Assembly (NCBI RefSeq): GCF_008929045.1
Contig: NZ_VFAH01000001.1
Coordinates: forward strand, 124,001 to 188,000
Direction: 5' to 3'
DNA: 64,000 nucleotides
DNA from: Noviherbaspirillum aerium
GTDB lineage: Bacteria; Pseudomonadota; Gammaproteobacteria; Burkholderiales; Burkholderiaceae_D
Below the pieces are notes generated by a model. The model saw nothing but the letters and a program-made list of their open reading frames with translations. It ran no database searches and was not told where the DNA came from. The first letter of the stretch is position 1, and each line of letters begins with the position of its first letter. Position numbers and translations under genes: made by a program. Positions 34,270 to 44,884 of this stretch are shown here, one piece after another.

Positions 34270-36803
34270 TTTTCCGCCGCCTTCTGCAACTCGCGCAGCA
34301 TGCGGGCAACACGGTCGGACAGCTTTTCATTGCTGAGCTTTTCCCGCAGCCGCTCCACCATCAGCGGAAAGGCGAACGGCGTCGGCTTGCGCGTGACGTG
34401 GAAGTCGAGCCGGCGCTGCCGCATTGTCACCAGCGCCTCGCGCAGCCGCGACAATTCCAGTTCCTGTTCCAGCACTTCGCGCTGGGCCTGCGTCAGCAGC
34501 AGGTTGCCGGCGTCATGCTTGCGAAAGACTTCGAAGAACAGGCTGGACGAGGCCTGCAGTTGCCTCGCGCTCTTTTTCTGCCCCGGCATGCCCTGAAAAA
34601 TCAGTCCGGCGATACGGGCGATTTCCCGGAAGCGGCGCTGCGCCAGTTCGGTGGCATTCAGGCTGGCCAATACATCCTCCAGCAGATGTTCGGGCGACAG
34701 CAGTTCTTCGCCGAGCAGGCTGCGCCACTCCACCGGCTGCAGCGACAGCAGTTCGAAGCCGTAATCATTGACGGCCATCGAAAAGGTGGCCGGCATCGTC
34801 TTCGCGACCCGCCATGCGAGCAGGGAAGCCAGCCCGATATGCACCGAACGGCCGGCGAACGGATACAGGAACAGGTGATGTCCTTCGCGGCTCTCGGTCT
34901 GCTCCGCCAGCAGCACCTGCGCGGTCGGCAGGCCGGACCAGCGCTGCTGCACCTCCAGCAGCGGCCTGATGGCCTGCATCTCGGGGCCGTCGTAGCGATG
35001 CTGGGCAGCCTCCTGCAGGCAGTCGAGCGCGGCCTGCGCCAGTTCGGAGGACAGCGGCATCTTGCCGCCCTGCCAGCGCGGCACCGCCGCCTTGCCGCCG
35101 CCGCCGCGCCGGACATAGGCGGTCATTTCATGCACCCGGACGAACTCCAGCACGCGGCCGCCGAACAGGAAATGGTCGCCTTTGCGCAAGCGCGAAATGA
35201 AGGATTCCTCCACCGTGCCGAGCTTGGTCCCGGACAGGAATTTCACCTGCATCGCGGCATCCGAGACGATGGTGCCGATGCTCATCCGGTGGCGCCGGGC
35301 GAGCGCCGCATCGGGCACGCGGTACACGCCCTGCTCGTCGGGCAGCACGCGCCGGTATTCCGGATAGACGGCGAGGCTCTGTCCGCCGCTGGCAACGAAC
35401 TCCAGCGCCCATTGCCATTCTTCCTTGCTCAGCTTGCGGTAGGCATAGGCGGTTTTCACTTCCTCGAACAAGGCATCGGAAGTGAAGCCGCCGCCGAGGG
35501 CGATGGTGACCATGTGCTGCACCAGCACGTCGAGCGGCTTCTCCGGCACCGGGCGCGATTCGATGCGGCGGCGCGCCACGGCGCGTCTGGCGGCGGCGGC
35601 TTCCAGCAATTCCAGGCTATGCGTCGGCACCAGCGTCACGCGCGACACGCGGCCGGGCGCATGGCCACTGCGGCCGGCGCGCTGGATCAGCCGCGCCACG
35701 CCTTTCGGACTGCCGATCTGCAGCACCCGCTCCACCGGCAGGAAATCGACGCCAAGGTCAAGACTCGAGGTGCACACCACCGCCTTGAGTTCGCCCTGCT
35801 TCACCGCCTGCTCCACCCAGTCGCGCACGGCCTTGTCGAGCGAGCCGTGGTGCAGCGCGATCAGGCCCGCCCAGTCGGGACGCGCCTCGATCAATTGCTG
35901 GTACCAGAGTTCGGCCTGCGCCCGCGTGTTGGTGAACACCAGCGTGGCGGCATGCGCGTCGATTTCCTCGATGACCGGCTGCAGCATGCGCATGCCGAGA
36001 TGGCCGGCCCAGGGAAAGATCGCGGGATCGGGCGGGATCAGCGTATCGACCGCGATCTCCTTGTCGAGGCGGCCTTCGACCAGTTCGCCATTGTCTGCGC
36101 CTTCGCCCAGCAAGGCGTCCTGGGCGATGCGCAGGTTGCCAAGCGTGGCCGACAGGCCCCATACCACGAGCTCCGGGCGCCACAGGCGCAATCGCGCCAG
36201 GGCGAGCTGCGTCTGCGCGCCGCGCTTGCTGCCCATCAGTTCATGCCATTCATCGACGATCACCATGTCCAGCATGCCCATCTGCGCCTCGCCGTCGGCG
36301 CGGCTGAGCATCAGCGACAGGCTTTCCGGCGTGGTGATCAGCGTCTGCGGCAGGGCCTTTGCCTGGCGGCTGCGTTCCGAGGACGAGGTATCGCCGGTGC
36401 GCAGGCCGACCCGCCATGCGGGCAGCAGTTCTTCCAGCGGCGCCTGCAGTGCGCGCGCGGTGTCGGCGGCCAGCGCCCGCATCGGCGTGATCCACAGCAC
36501 GCGCAGTCCGGTCTTCGACGGCGGCTGGCGCAATGCGCGCAACACGGCGGCGAACCAGACCGCATAAGTCTTGCCCGACCCCGTCGTCGCATGCAGCAGG
36601 CCCGACCTGCCTTCGCCGGCGGCCTGCCAGACCGCGCGCTGGAAAGGAAAGACCTGCCAGCCGCGCCGCTCGAACCAGCGATCGACGTCCTCGCCCGCTG
36701 CTTGCGGCGGCTTGTCCTTCGGCGCCGTCGGCCGCTTCGGGCGGCGTACGGACCCAGGCACAGGCACGCCAGCGAGACTGGCATCGATCGGCGCGGCGCT
36801 CAC
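34266..36803 (-). CDS. Ligase-associated DNA damage response DEXH-box helicase (Lhr-like)
   Basis: An 845-residue superfamily-2 helicase of the Lhr-Core type. ATTGSGKT at about 72-79 is motif [12 protein letters not shown] is motif [10 protein letters not shown] motif III and [11 protein letters not shown] motif VI. The second half carries the Lhr winged-helix and beta-barrel domains. Lhr proteins unwind RNA-DNA and DNA duplexes in 3'-5' direction and in mycobacteria take part in mitomycin-damage repair. Start and stop overlap the ligase and pdeM genes by four bases each, so expression is coupled within the operon. Confidence 0.94.
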   Translation of the reverse strand: MSAAPIDASLAGVPVPGSVRRPKRPTAPKDKPPQAAGEDVDRWFERRGWQVFPFQRAVWQAAGEGRSGLLHATTGSGKTYAVWFAAVLRALRQPPSKTGLRVLWITPMRALAADTARALQAPLEELLPAWRVGLRTGDTSSSERSRQAKALPQTLITTPESLSLMLSRADGEAQMGMLDMVIVDEWHELMGSKRGAQTQLALARLRLWRPELVVWGLSATLGNLRIAQDALLGEGADNGELVEGRLDKEIAVDTLIPPDPAIFPWAGHLGMRMLQPVIEEIDAHAATLVFTNTRAQAELWYQQLIEARPDWAGLIALHHGSLDKAVRDWVEQAVKQGELKAVVCTSSLDLGVDFLPVERVLQIGSPKGVARLIQRAGRSGHAPGRVSRVTLVPTHSLELLEAAAARRAVARRRIESRPVPEKPLDVLVQHMVTIALGGGFTSDALFEEVKTAYAYRKLSKEEWQWALEFVASGGQSLAVYPEYRRVLPDEQGVYRVPDAALARRHRMSIGTIVSDAAMQVKFLSGTKLGTVEESFISRLRKGDHFLFGGRVLEFVRVHEMTAYVRRGGGGKAAVPRWQGGKMPLSSELAQAALDCLQEAAQHRYDGPEMQAIRPLLEVQQRWSGLPTAQVLLAEQTESREGHHLFLYPFAGRSVHIGLASLLAWRVAKTMPATFSMAVNDYGFELLSLQPVEWRSLLGEELLSPEHLLEDVLASLNATELAQRRFREIARIAGLIFQGMPGQKKSARQLQASSSLFFEVFRKHDAGNLLLTQAQREVLEQELELSRLREALVTMRQRRLDFHVTRKPTPFAFPLMVERLREKLSNEKLSDRVARMLRELQKAAEK

Positions 36804-38419
36804 GCCAGCATTCCCTTCAGGGTATCGAGCGTGTCGGCTTCCTCGATGGTCTTGTCGTCGCGCTTGCGCAGGATGCGCGGAAAGCGCACCGCGATGCCGG
36901 CCTTGTGGCGCGGCGAGGCGGCGATGCCTTCAAAGCCGATCTCGAACACCATGGTCGGCTCGACGCTGCGCACCGGGCCGAAGCGTTCTATCGTGGTGCG
37001 CCGGATCGCCGCATCCACCTTGGCGATCTCGGCATCGGTCAGGCCGGAATAGGCCTTGGCGAAGGGCACCAGCCGGCGCGTGCCGTCCGGCTCGCTGTCC
37101 CAGACCGCGAAGGTATAGTCGGTATAGAGCGAGGCGCGCCGGCCATTGCCGGTCTGGGCATAGATCAGCACCGCGTCCACCGCATAGGGATCGATCTTCC
37201 ATTTCCACCACGTGCCGCTGTCCTTGGTGCGTCCGACGCCGTAGCGCGAGGCCGCCGCCTTGAGCATCAGGCCTTCGACGGAGCGCGAGCGGGATGTCTC
37301 GCGCAGCTGCGCCAGTTCTTCCCAGGAGGCGGCCCGCACCAGGGGCGACAGCTTCAGCGACGGGTGATCGATCGCCGCCGCCATGCTCTCGAGCAGGGCA
37401 CGCCGCTCGGCCTGGACAGTGTTGCGGATGTCCGCGCCTTCGACTTCGAGCAGGTCGTAGGCGATCAGCGCCGCCGGCAGTTCGGCGCGCATCTTGGCCG
37501 ACAGCGTCTTGCGGCCGATGCGCTGCTGCAGCGCGGCGAACGGCGCCGGCGCATCTTCCTTCCAGATGACGATCTCGCCATCGATCACCGTGCCTTCCGG
37601 CAGGGCGATGCCGCTGATTTCGGGGAAGCGTTCGGTGATCAGGTCCTCGCCGCGCGACCACAGCCAGGTCTGTCCCTCGCGCCGTATCAGCTGGGCGCGG
37701 ATGCCGTCGTACTTCCATTCCGCGATCCAGTCGCCGACCGGCCCCAGCGTGGCGGGATCGGCCTGCAGCGCATGCGCGAGAAAGAAGGGATAAGGCTGTC
37801 CGCCGCGCGACTGGTGCTCATGCTCATGATGGCCGGCGACAAGCCGCAGATACTGCTCGGCGGTGGGCTGCACCGTGCCGTCGGTCCAGCCCATCAGGCG
37901 CTGCGCGATGCGCTTGCCGTCGACACCGGCCACTTCGGCCAGCGCGCGCGTGACCAGGAGGCGCGACACGCCGACGCGGAAGCTGCCGCTGATGAGCTTC
38001 TGCAGCACGAAGCGCTCCTGCGCCGCCAGCTGGTCCCAGAAGGAGAACATGGCGCTGCGGATGGTTTCCGGCGCGGCGCCGCGCAGTGGCGCGATGCGCT
38101 CGGTCATCCATTCCGCCAGGCCGACATCGGAGGCGTCGCGCGGCGGCGGCAGCAGATGGGCAATGGTTTCGGCGAAATCGCCGACCGCGTGATAGCACTC
38201 GTCGAACAGCCAGTCGTCGATGCCGGCATGTTCTATCGCGAACTGCCGCAGCAGCTTGGTCGGCACGATCTGGCGCGGCTTGCCGCCGGAGAGGAAATAG
38301 ACGGCCCATGCCGCATTGGCCGGCGCCGCATGGCTGAAGTACTGCTTGAGCGCCGCCAGCTTGCGGCTGGTGGCGGTGGTGCTGTCGAGTTCCGCATAGA
38401 GGCGGGCGAACTCACGCAT
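36800..38419 (-). CDS. ATP-dependent DNA ligase (ligase-associated / LigC-like)
   Basis: A 539-residue ATP-dependent DNA ligase. The nucleotidyl-transfer motif is [10 protein letters not shown], with the lysine that becomes adenylated; the following GEIVIWK (motif III-IV region), GLMLK and TWWKWK (motif V) and the OB-fold domain are in order. The N-terminal 220 residues form the alpha-helical DNA-binding domain. The ATG at 38419 starts [14 protein letters not shown], the usual start of this family, and overlaps the exonuclease stop by eight bases. In the cluster it seals nicks after exonuclease and helicase action in crosslink/cisplatin repair. Confidence 0.94.
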   Translation of the reverse strand: MREFARLYAELDSTTATSRKLAALKQYFSHAAPANAAWAVYFLSGGKPRQIVPTKLLRQFAIEHAGIDDWLFDECYHAVGDFAETIAHLLPPPRDASDVGLAEWMTERIAPLRGAAPETIRSAMFSFWDQLAAQERFVLQKLISGSFRVGVSRLLVTRALAEVAGVDGKRIAQRLMGWTDGTVQPTAEQYLRLVAGHHEHEHQSRGGQPYPFFLAHALQADPATLGPVGDWIAEWKYDGIRAQLIRREGQTWLWSRGEDLITERFPEISGIALPEGTVIDGEIVIWKEDAPAPFAALQQRIGRKTLSAKMRAELPAALIAYDLLEVEGADIRNTVQAERRALLESMAAAIDHPSLKLSPLVRAASWEELAQLRETSRSRSVEGLMLKAAASRYGVGRTKDSGTWWKWKIDPYAVDAVLIYAQTGNGRRASLYTDYTFAVWDSEPDGTRRLVPFAKAYSGLTDAEIAKVDAAIRRTTIERFGPVRSVEPTMVFEIGFEGIAASPRHKAGIAVRFPRILRKRDDKTIEEADTLDTLKGMLA

Positions 38420-39449
38420 CGGCAAGCCTTTCGCCGGCAGGCTCTTCCGCCGTGCTGCCGTTGTCTTCCTCGTCGCCGTATTCGGTGTCGAAGGCGCCGG
38501 CATCGAGTCCGTTCTGCCGCAGCCAGCGCACCATCACCGGCACCTGTCCATGGGTGACGATCACCCGCTCCGCGCCGGTGGCGCCGATGGCCTGCATCAG
38601 GCCCGGCCAGTCGGCATGATCGGAAAGGATGAAACCGCGATCGACGGCGCGCCTCCTGCGCGCGCCGCGCAGCAGCATCCAGCCGCTGGCGAAGGCGTCG
38701 CTGTATTCACCGAAGCGCTTCATCCACGGCGAAGCGCCGGCGGAAGGCGGTGCAATGACCAGCGCCCGCCGCAGTTCGGTCTTGTCGGCGATGTCGGTGA
38801 CCATGCGGGTTTCCGGCAGGCGCACGCCGGAAGCGCGGTAGGCGCGGTTGAGCGGCTCGACCGCGCCATGGCAGATGATGGGACCGATGCCGGCATCAAT
38901 GCCGGCGAGAATGCGCTGCGCCTTGCCGAAGGCATAGCAGAACAGCACGCTGGCGCGGCCTGCCTGCGCATTGGCGCGCCACCAGTCGTCGATGTCGCTG
39001 AAGATGCTCGTCTGCGGCTGCCAGCGGTAGATCGGCAGGCCGAACGTGGATTCGGTGATGAAGGTATCGCAGCGCACCGGCTCGAAGCCGGCGCAGGTGG
39101 CATCGGCTTCGACCTTGTAGTCGCCGGAAGCGACCCAGACTTCGCCGCGGTATTCCATGCGCACCTGGGCCGAGCCGAGCACATGGCCGGCCGGATGCAG
39201 CGAGACGGTGACGCCGTTGCGCGCCACAGACTCGCCATAGGGCAGCGTCTCCAGATGGATATCGCCTAGGCGCGAGCGCAGCACGCCTTCGCCTTCGGCG
39301 GACGCAAGATAATGACCGTGGCCGACGCGCGCATGATCGGCATGCGCATGGGTGATGACCGCCCGGTCCACCGGCAGCCAGGGGTCGATGTAGAAATCCC
39401 CGGGTACGCAATAGAGGCCTTCCTTGCGTGCAACCACCATGTCTGTCAT
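38412..39449 (-). CDS. Ligase-associated DNA exonuclease (metallo-beta-lactamase fold)
   Basis: A 345-residue metallo-beta-lactamase/beta-CASP-type nuclease, first gene of the ligase-associated operon. The zinc-binding signature THAHADHARVG is at about residues 33-43, and HPAGHVLGS, ASGDYK, LSDHADW and VTHGQ supply the further metal ligands. It is related to SNM1/Pso2 crosslink-repair exonucleases. The ATG at 39449 has MTDMVVARKEGLYC as N-terminus. The last 25 residues are Glu/Asp-rich. An 11-base inverted repeat TTGGAAATTTG lies 59-122 bp upstream (39508-39571). Confidence 0.93.
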   Translation of the reverse strand: MTDMVVARKEGLYCVPGDFYIDPWLPVDRAVITHAHADHARVGHGHYLASAEGEGVLRSRLGDIHLETLPYGESVARNGVTVSLHPAGHVLGSAQVRMEYRGEVWVASGDYKVEADATCAGFEPVRCDTFITESTFGLPIYRWQPQTSIFSDIDDWWRANAQAGRASVLFCYAFGKAQRILAGIDAGIGPIICHGAVEPLNRAYRASGVRLPETRMVTDIADKTELRRALVIAPPSAGASPWMKRFGEYSDAFASGWMLLRGARRRRAVDRGFILSDHADWPGLMQAIGATGAERVIVTHGQVPVMVRWLRQNGLDAGAFDTEYGDEEDNGSTAEEPAGERLADA

Positions 39450-39635
39450 GCGGGATTCCTCATCGATGTCGATAGCCGGTTGTCTTTCCTTCAGCCAGTG
39501 GAATGGTTTGGAAATTTGGCGAGGACGAATGCGGCGACATTATGGATAGACGTCTTCCGACAAATTTCCAATTCACCCCATTAGGACAATGCAATGCGCC
39601 ATTGGTGCTCGGGGCGGCCAACGGCGCACCAGCGT

Positions 39636-40199
39636 CTATCGCTCGGCGGTCTTGATATCCCGGTCCGCTGCCGCGCCCGGCTTGATCGAGCCGTCGGGTT
39701 GCGGCACTTCGATCGGCGTTACCACCACCGGCACCACGCCCTTCTCGTCCATGTCGAGCTTCTTTGCGGTCTGGGGAGTGAGATCGACGATGCGTCCGTC
39801 GATGTAGGGACCGCGATCGCGGATTTCCACCACTTCGGTCTTGCCGTTGTCGAGGTTCTTGACTTCGGCCTTGGTGCCGATCGGCAAGGTGCGGCTGGCC
39901 GCGATATTGGAGTTCGGGTCCATCGGCGTGCCGTCGGCCATCTTGCGTCCGGCAAAGAAGTCGGCGTAGTAAGAGGCCTTGCCATGGCGCGGCTCGCCGG
40001 AGTGGTCGAGTTTGGGCTTGCCCGGCTTCAGCCTTTTTGGCGCGGAAGCGGTCTTGTCCTGGGTTGCCTCGGCTTTGGCGGCGGGTTTGGAGGAAGACGA
40101 TGAAGACTTGGATGATGTTTCCGCGAGGGCCGCGCCGGCAGCCAGGCTGGAAGCAATCAACAACGTACTGAAACGCAAAGCGAACGGCATCGTAACCAT
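39636..40199 (-). CDS. rlpA: RlpA-family septal ring lytic transglycosylase/lipoprotein-like protein
   Basis: A 187-residue exported protein. A signal peptide (MVTMPFALRFSTLLIASSLAAGAALA) is followed by a Ser/Lys-rich linker SSKSSSSSSKPAAK and one double-psi beta-barrel of the RlpA type: GKASYYADFFAGRKMADGTPMD, the catalytic-region histidine replaced by a serine/asparagine-rich loop SNIAASRTLPIGTKAEVK (split motif), then RDRGPY and GRIVDLTPQTAKKL. In characterised RlpA the motif before RTLP has a histidine (xHRTLP-like, AAHRTLP); here it reads AASRTLP, so enzymatic activity is uncertain. No lipobox and no SPOR domain are present. Confidence 0.85.
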   Translation of the reverse strand: MVTMPFALRFSTLLIASSLAAGAALAETSSKSSSSSSKPAAKAEATQDKTASAPKRLKPGKPKLDHSGEPRHGKASYYADFFAGRKMADGTPMDPNSNIAASRTLPIGTKAEVKNLDNGKTEVVEIRDRGPYIDGRIVDLTPQTAKKLDMDEKGVVPVVVTPIEVPQPDGSIKPGAAADRDIKTAER

Positions 40200-40612
40200 G
40201 TCGGTACTCCTTGCAACGTTAACGGATAGGAAGGCGCGCGATAATGACTTGTTGATGCGGGGGTTTGCGCGCGTACGGCCCGGGATGAAACAGCCCGGGC
40301 TTCAGAGCTCCCGAAATGCCGCAGGAGGGAACTGCGCGGCAATAAATGCATGCGGGAACTCTATCGGGTTTCAAGTTCGATAGCCTGCAGCGGTTAAAGT
40401 TTCGACATGATCGCAACCGCTTCGATCTGCGTGGAACTGCCTTTGATCGTGCGCACAAAAACACGCAGAACTTCCACTTTCATCGCGGAACATTCACGCC
40501 GGGGCGCGCATCATATCTTCTGTCGTTCGATCCGGGGACTGCCGGACTCTTCAATCCGTAAAGCATCTTTCAGGCATGGCCTTTAATTTTTCGCGGACCT
40601 GATTGGCATACC
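40200..40612. other. Intergenic region between divergent rlpA and a GGDEF gene
   Basis: Some 410 bases without a convincing gene. It must hold both promoters. A small hairpin GCCCGGG/CCCGGGC (40278-40300) is on the rlpA side. GGAGG at 40324 is too far from the next ATG (40346) for the 71-codon frame there to be persuasive. I see no riboswitch or repeat. Confidence 0.5.
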
Positions 40613-41770
40613 ATGCCCAGCGCATTCAACATCCTCGTTATCGGCGCCCTGTTCTGCGTCGTCATGCTGCTCGTCCTGATTTCGTTATTGCGCAGCGGCA
40701 TCCCGGGCGTACGCGAATGGTCGATTGCCAACGGCATAGGCTTTTTCGCACTGGTGCTGTATGCATGTGGCAGGGAACTGCCGGAGCTTGCGGCGTATGA
40801 ACTGGCCAATGGCACCTATGCCGGGGCCAGCGCCGCGATCCTTGTCGGGTTTCGCCGCTTCTTCAGCCGCCGTGCGCATCTCCGACCTCTGATGATCAGC
40901 GTGGTGGCGGTAACCGGCCTGATTGCCGTGTTTCACTACGCCATCGACTCCTTCGCCCTGCGCACCGTCACGGTGGCGCTGTACCAGGGCGGCATCTGTT
41001 CTCTCATCGCCATCACGATCTGGCGCTCCCGCCAAGCCTGGCGCTCGCACTATCCCTATGTGTTTACGGTGGGCATGGCCGGCCTGATTACTGTCGGACA
41101 TGCGGCGCGGGCGCTGATTTATCTTTCCAATCCGGCGGAACTGACTTCGCTGCTGCAGCCGTCGCCGTGGAATCTGTTGTTCCTGTCGGCGGGCACCTTC
41201 GTGCTGCCGGTGCTCACCATCGGCGCGGTGATGATGGTGCATGACACCATGATGGCCAAGGCGGAGCATGCGGCCAACCGCGACTTCCTGACCGGGGCCT
41301 GGTCGCGCCGGGCGCTGTTCGAACTGGCCGAGCGCGAGCTGTCGCTGGCGCGGCGCACCAACCGGCCAATGGCCCTGCTCATGCTCGACATCGACAACTT
41401 CAAGTCGATCAACGACACCTGGGGCCACACCACCGGCGACCGGGTGTTGATGGATGCGGTGTTGCGGGCGGAAACGGCGATCCGCGGCATCGACTATTTC
41501 GCCCGCGTCGGCGGCGAGGAATTCGCGGTGCTGCTGCCCGAAACCGGCCGCACCGCCGGCGTGAAGGTCGCCGAACGCATCCGCGTGACCATGGAAGGCA
41601 GCGCCAATGCCTTCCACCTGGAAGGCCAGCCGGACACGCCGGCCTATACCGTGAGCATCGGCCTGGCCATGCTGCGCGATTCCGACTCTTTCCAGGAACT
41701 GATGCGCCGCGCCGATGCCGCCTTGTATGCGGCGAAGGCGTCCGGGCGCAACCGGGTGGCCTGCGACTAA
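40613..41770 (+). CDS. Membrane-anchored diguanylate cyclase
   Basis: A 385-residue GGDEF protein. About six membrane helices fill residues 1-210, without a recognised sensor family. The cyclase domain (about 220-385) has DIDNFKSINDTWGH, the active-site GGEEF and an I-site RGID five residues before it. It should make c-di-GMP under control of a membrane-embedded signal. The neighbouring gene downstream is a PAS-GGDEF-EAL protein, 177 bp away with its own good ribosome-binding site. Confidence 0.9.
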   Translation: MPSAFNILVIGALFCVVMLLVLISLLRSGIPGVREWSIANGIGFFALVLYACGRELPELAAYELANGTYAGASAAILVGFRRFFSRRAHLRPLMISVVAVTGLIAVFHYAIDSFALRTVTVALYQGGICSLIAITIWRSRQAWRSHYPYVFTVGMAGLITVGHAARALIYLSNPAELTSLLQPSPWNLLFLSAGTFVLPVLTIGAVMMVHDTMMAKAEHAANRDFLTGAWSRRALFELAERELSLARRTNRPMALLMLDIDNFKSINDTWGHTTGDRVLMDAVLRAETAIRGIDYFARVGGEEFAVLLPETGRTAGVKVAERIRVTMEGSANAFHLEGQPDTPAYTVSIGLAMLRDSDSFQELMRRADAALYAAKASGRNRVACD

Positions 41771-41947
41771 GCTGGTGCCGCAACTGTTGGTGCTGCAACT
41801 GCCGGCACCGCACCTGCGTGAGTGAGCACCGACAAACACCGGAACTATCAACCTTGAAACCTTCCTAATTGTTCATATCGTCTTCGCAGGCGACATGCCG
41901 GCATGTGCCGCGCCGCCCGCGGAGAATCATCAAGGAGGGTTACGATC

Positions 41948-43837
41948 ATGACGCAGTCGATCGATTTGCCATCCGCCATGCACGCGGCGACCGAGGGACG
42001 GCTGCTGCTCTCGCCCGACCTGCGCATCGTCGATGCCAACGAGGCCTTTCTGCGGGCGCATGCGCTGCGCAAGTCCGATATCATCGGCCGGCCGATCCAT
42101 GAATTGTTTCCGGCACACCAGCCCGCGCCGCCTGCCTCCGGGCCCGAAGTCCAGGTCATCCGCAATGAATCGCAAGCCGGTGAAACGCGCCTGCGCCTTG
42201 CGCTGGAAGCCGCGGGCGACGGCGTCTGGGAATGGGATATCGCCAGCGATCACTTCACCCTGTCGCGTCGCGGTCGCCAGATGCTCGGCTATGACGAATC
42301 GGAAATCGGGGCCCGCCTGCAGGACTGGACCGCCATCACGCATCCCAAGGACAGGGAACGCCTGCACGAGGAATTGATGACTTGCCTGCAGGGACGCAGC
42401 CGCTTTCTCGCCTGTGAATACCGGGTACGCTGCAAGGATGGCACATGGAAGTGGGTCATGGCGCGCGGCGCCGTGATCGCGCGTGGCGGCGACGGCTTGG
42501 CCGTGCGCATGGCAGGCACCACGGTCGACATTTCGACGGAGCAGGAAACCCTGCGCCGCGCCAACTTCGATGCGCTCACGGGACTGCCCAACCGCGCCCT
42601 GTTCCGCGACCGGCTCGACTATGAAGTGGTCAATTCGCGCCGCAGCGGCAAGCTGCTCGCGCTGATGTTCATCGACCTCGATCGTTTCAAGGAAGTCAAC
42701 GACCTGCTCGGCCATGATGCCGGCGATGATCTGCTCAAGCAGACCGCGACGCGCATCCGTTCCTGCGTGCGTGAAACGGATACGGTGGCCCGCCTCGGCG
42801 GCGACGAGTTCACGGTCATCCTGACCGATCTCGACGGCCGCGCGCACGTGGAAACGATTGCCGAAAAAATCCTGGATGCGCTGGGACGTCCCTATCTGCT
42901 CGGACAGGAAGAGATCCATGTGTCGGGCAGCATCGGCATCACCCTGCACCCGGGCGATGCGCAGGAGCCCGAGCGTCTGGTGCGCAACGCCGACCAGGCC
43001 ATGTATGTCGCCAAGAATGCCGGCCGCAACCAGTTCAGTTTCTTCACCCGGTCGATGCAGGAGCAGGCCTGGCAGCGGCTCAAGCTCATCGGTGAATTGC
43101 GCAACGCGCTGCCGCAGCATCAGCTGTCCTTGTATTTCCAGCCGGTGGTGGAGCTGCGCACCGGCAAGGTGGTCAAGGCCGAGGCGCTGCTGCGCTGGAT
43201 CCATCCGTCGCGCGGAATGGTGTGCCCGAATCAATTCATCTGCCTGGCGGAAGAGACCGGCCTCATCAATGAAATCGGCAACTGGGTGTTCATGCAGGCC
43301 GCCGTCTGGGCCAAGCGCTGGAGCAAGATGTGCAACGGCGTGTTCCAGGTCAGCGTCAACAAGTCGCCGGTGCAGTTTCTCGCCAACGCCAAGACGCTAG
43401 ACTGGGGCGCCTACCTGGACTCGCTCGGCCTGGGCTGGAACAGCATGTCGGTCGAGATCACCGAAGGCTTGCTGCTCAACGCCAGCGAAACCACCGCCGA
43501 AAAACTGTTCAGCCTGCGCGACGCCGGCGTGCAGGTCGCCATCGACGATTTCGGCACCGGCTATTCATCGATGGCTTACCTGAAGAAATTCGATGTCGAT
43601 TACCTGAAGGTCGACCAGTCCTTCATCCGCGACACGACCCGGGAAAGCACCAGCCGCACGATTGCCGAAACCATCATCGTCATGGCCCACAAGCTTGGCC
43701 TGCAGGTGATTGCCGAAGGCGTGGAAACCGACGAGCAGCGCGAGTGGCTGCTGGAGGCGGGCTGCGATTATGCGCAGGGATTCCTGTTCTCCGAACCCTT
43801 GCCGCCGGAGCAGTTCGAGCGCCTGCTGTCGCTTTGA
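41948..43837 (+). CDS. PAS-GGDEF-EAL c-di-GMP signalling protein
   Basis: A 629-residue soluble protein. Domains in order: a partial PAS (about 14-60), a full PAS/PAC (about 78-205, with RCKDGTWKWVMARG), GGDEF (about 205-365) with LGGDEF and I-site RETD, and EAL (about 375-625) with KAEALLRW, EITEG, DDFGTGYSS and KVDQSF. Both catalytic sites look intact, so it could synthesise or degrade c-di-GMP; the direction is not predictable. The ATG at 41948 follows AAGGAGGGTTACGATC. Confidence 0.92.
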   Translation: MTQSIDLPSAMHAATEGRLLLSPDLRIVDANEAFLRAHALRKSDIIGRPIHELFPAHQPAPPASGPEVQVIRNESQAGETRLRLALEAAGDGVWEWDIASDHFTLSRRGRQMLGYDESEIGARLQDWTAITHPKDRERLHEELMTCLQGRSRFLACEYRVRCKDGTWKWVMARGAVIARGGDGLAVRMAGTTVDISTEQETLRRANFDALTGLPNRALFRDRLDYEVVNSRRSGKLLALMFIDLDRFKEVNDLLGHDAGDDLLKQTATRIRSCVRETDTVARLGGDEFTVILTDLDGRAHVETIAEKILDALGRPYLLGQEEIHVSGSIGITLHPGDAQEPERLVRNADQAMYVAKNAGRNQFSFFTRSMQEQAWQRLKLIGELRNALPQHQLSLYFQPVVELRTGKVVKAEALLRWIHPSRGMVCPNQFICLAEETGLINEIGNWVFMQAAVWAKRWSKMCNGVFQVSVNKSPVQFLANAKTLDWGAYLDSLGLGWNSMSVEITEGLLLNASETTAEKLFSLRDAGVQVAIDDFGTGYSSMAYLKKFDVDYLKVDQSFIRDTTRESTSRTIAETIIVMAHKLGLQVIAEGVETDEQREWLLEAGCDYAQGFLFSEPLPPEQFERLLSL

Positions 43838-44013
43838 CATGCCAGGCGAACATCGATCCGGGCCTTATGCTGCAAGGGTGATATCAAAGTTGGCAAATTG
43901 GATTTGCGCTTTGTTATCGGTAAACATCGCAATGTAAAAACAGGTAAAAACGCATTGAACTGCGGAAACGAAATCCGGTCTAGGTCAGGTATCTGCCATC
44001 CTGGAAGGATTAA

Positions 44014-44202
44014 ATGTCACTTCGCGCGACCCCCGAGCGTATTGCCATTGTTGTACTCGTGCTGGCTGCAGCGCTGGCTGCATGCGAAAGACAATCCAAA
44101 TCGACCGCTGCCGAACCTTCTATCGGACCTCCTGCGAACCCCTCTGTAAAACCGTCCCAGCGAAGCTGGAATGCCGTTCCGGTGCTCGGCATCCGGGGTT
44201 GA
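44014..44202 (+). CDS. Small lipoprotein
   Basis: A 62-residue protein made of a lipoprotein signal peptide, IAIVVLVLAAALAAC (Cys24), and a short Pro/Ser-rich mature part ending VLGIRG. GGAAGGATTAA precedes the ATG at 44014, one of the best ribosome-binding sites in the region, and the upstream 170 bp is AT-rich, as for a promoter. Function unknown; such peptides are often entericidin-like or stress-related, but no family match is claimed. Confidence 0.7.
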   Translation: MSLRATPERIAIVVLVLAAALAACERQSKSTAAEPSIGPPANPSVKPSQRSWNAVPVLGIRG

Positions 44203-44265
44203 AGTGTTGCGACCACATGTGTTGCGACTACAATAGAGCGCTTTCATCCTAACATCCTGCACCGC

Positions 44266-44292
44266 TCACGCCATTCACGTCATTCACGCCAT
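44266..44292. repeat. Nine-base tandem repeat, three copies
   Basis: TCACGCCAT-TCACGTCAT-TCACGCCAT lies in the leader of the gene starting at 44342. A ten-base direct repeat GTGTTGCGAC (44203-44228) is just upstream. No function is evident. Confidence 0.65.
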
Positions 44293-44341
44293 GGCGGGAT
44301 CGGCAGGATGAACCGCTGTAACGCATCCCGGCCCGACCATC

Positions 44342-44758
44342 ATGGATAGCCCAGAAGACAACAAACCCGCAGAACCGGCAGAGCGCCCCTGGATCGTGCT
44401 GAGCACGACTTACGATGTCGAAGCATGGATCGACAATTACAACCGGGAGCTCCAGCTCCATGTGGACGCCAGGAAGCAGCCTCATGGTCACGGCATCTGT
44501 TTCGGTCTGGCGCATGGAGGCGAAATCTACCTGCACACCACGCAGGATGGGGATGTCGTGCTCGATGTCACGCCGGAAGCGGAATGGGTCGCGCCGCTGA
44601 TCACGGCCGCCACGCAGGTGGCGGCGCCGCCCTCGCAAATCTGGTCGCTGCCCGGCGACAGGATGACGCAGCTGATTCTCGGCCTGAGCCCCCTGATCGC
44701 CACCACCCGCATCGTCATCAGCCACGATTACCGCATCCGCAAATCCTGGCAGTTGTGA
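44342..44758 (+). CDS. Conserved-looking hypothetical protein
   Basis: A 138-residue protein without signal peptide or membrane segments. It begins MDSPEDNKPAEPAERPWIVLS and contains HGHGICFGLAHGGEIYLHTT and a final SHDYRIRKSWQL. I do not recognise the family. Base composition and codon choice agree with the neighbours, and it does not overlap another convincing gene; the start lacks a strong ribosome-binding site. It converges on the NHL-repeat lipoprotein gene. Confidence 0.55.
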   Translation: MDSPEDNKPAEPAERPWIVLSTTYDVEAWIDNYNRELQLHVDARKQPHGHGICFGLAHGGEIYLHTTQDGDVVLDVTPEAEWVAPLITAATQVAAPPSQIWSLPGDRMTQLILGLSPLIATTRIVISHDYRIRKSWQL

Positions 44759-44884
44759 CTTCGCGTTCGCTTTAGCCTTTGCTTTCATCCGCGCCCGCGG
44801 ACCGTCGCCGTCCGCCGGGCGCCGTCTTGCCGGAACACCTGGCAAGACGATCCGCTCCCCGATGATTTCTTCGCGCGTCTGGCA

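Noticed and set aside
33699-37052. Open frame of 1117 codons on the plus strand
   Set aside because: It lies entirely antisense to the helicase and ligase genes, is rich in Arg, Ala, Gly and His and shows no domain; typical of high-GC antisense frames.
39450-39635. LexA/SOS box before the ligase-associated operon
   Set aside because: No CTG-N10-CAG sequence is present between the exonuclease start and the rlpA stop.
40346-40561. Seventy-one-codon frame between rlpA and the GGDEF gene
   Set aside because: GGAGG is 18 bases away, and the product has no recognisable features; the region is better explained as promoters.
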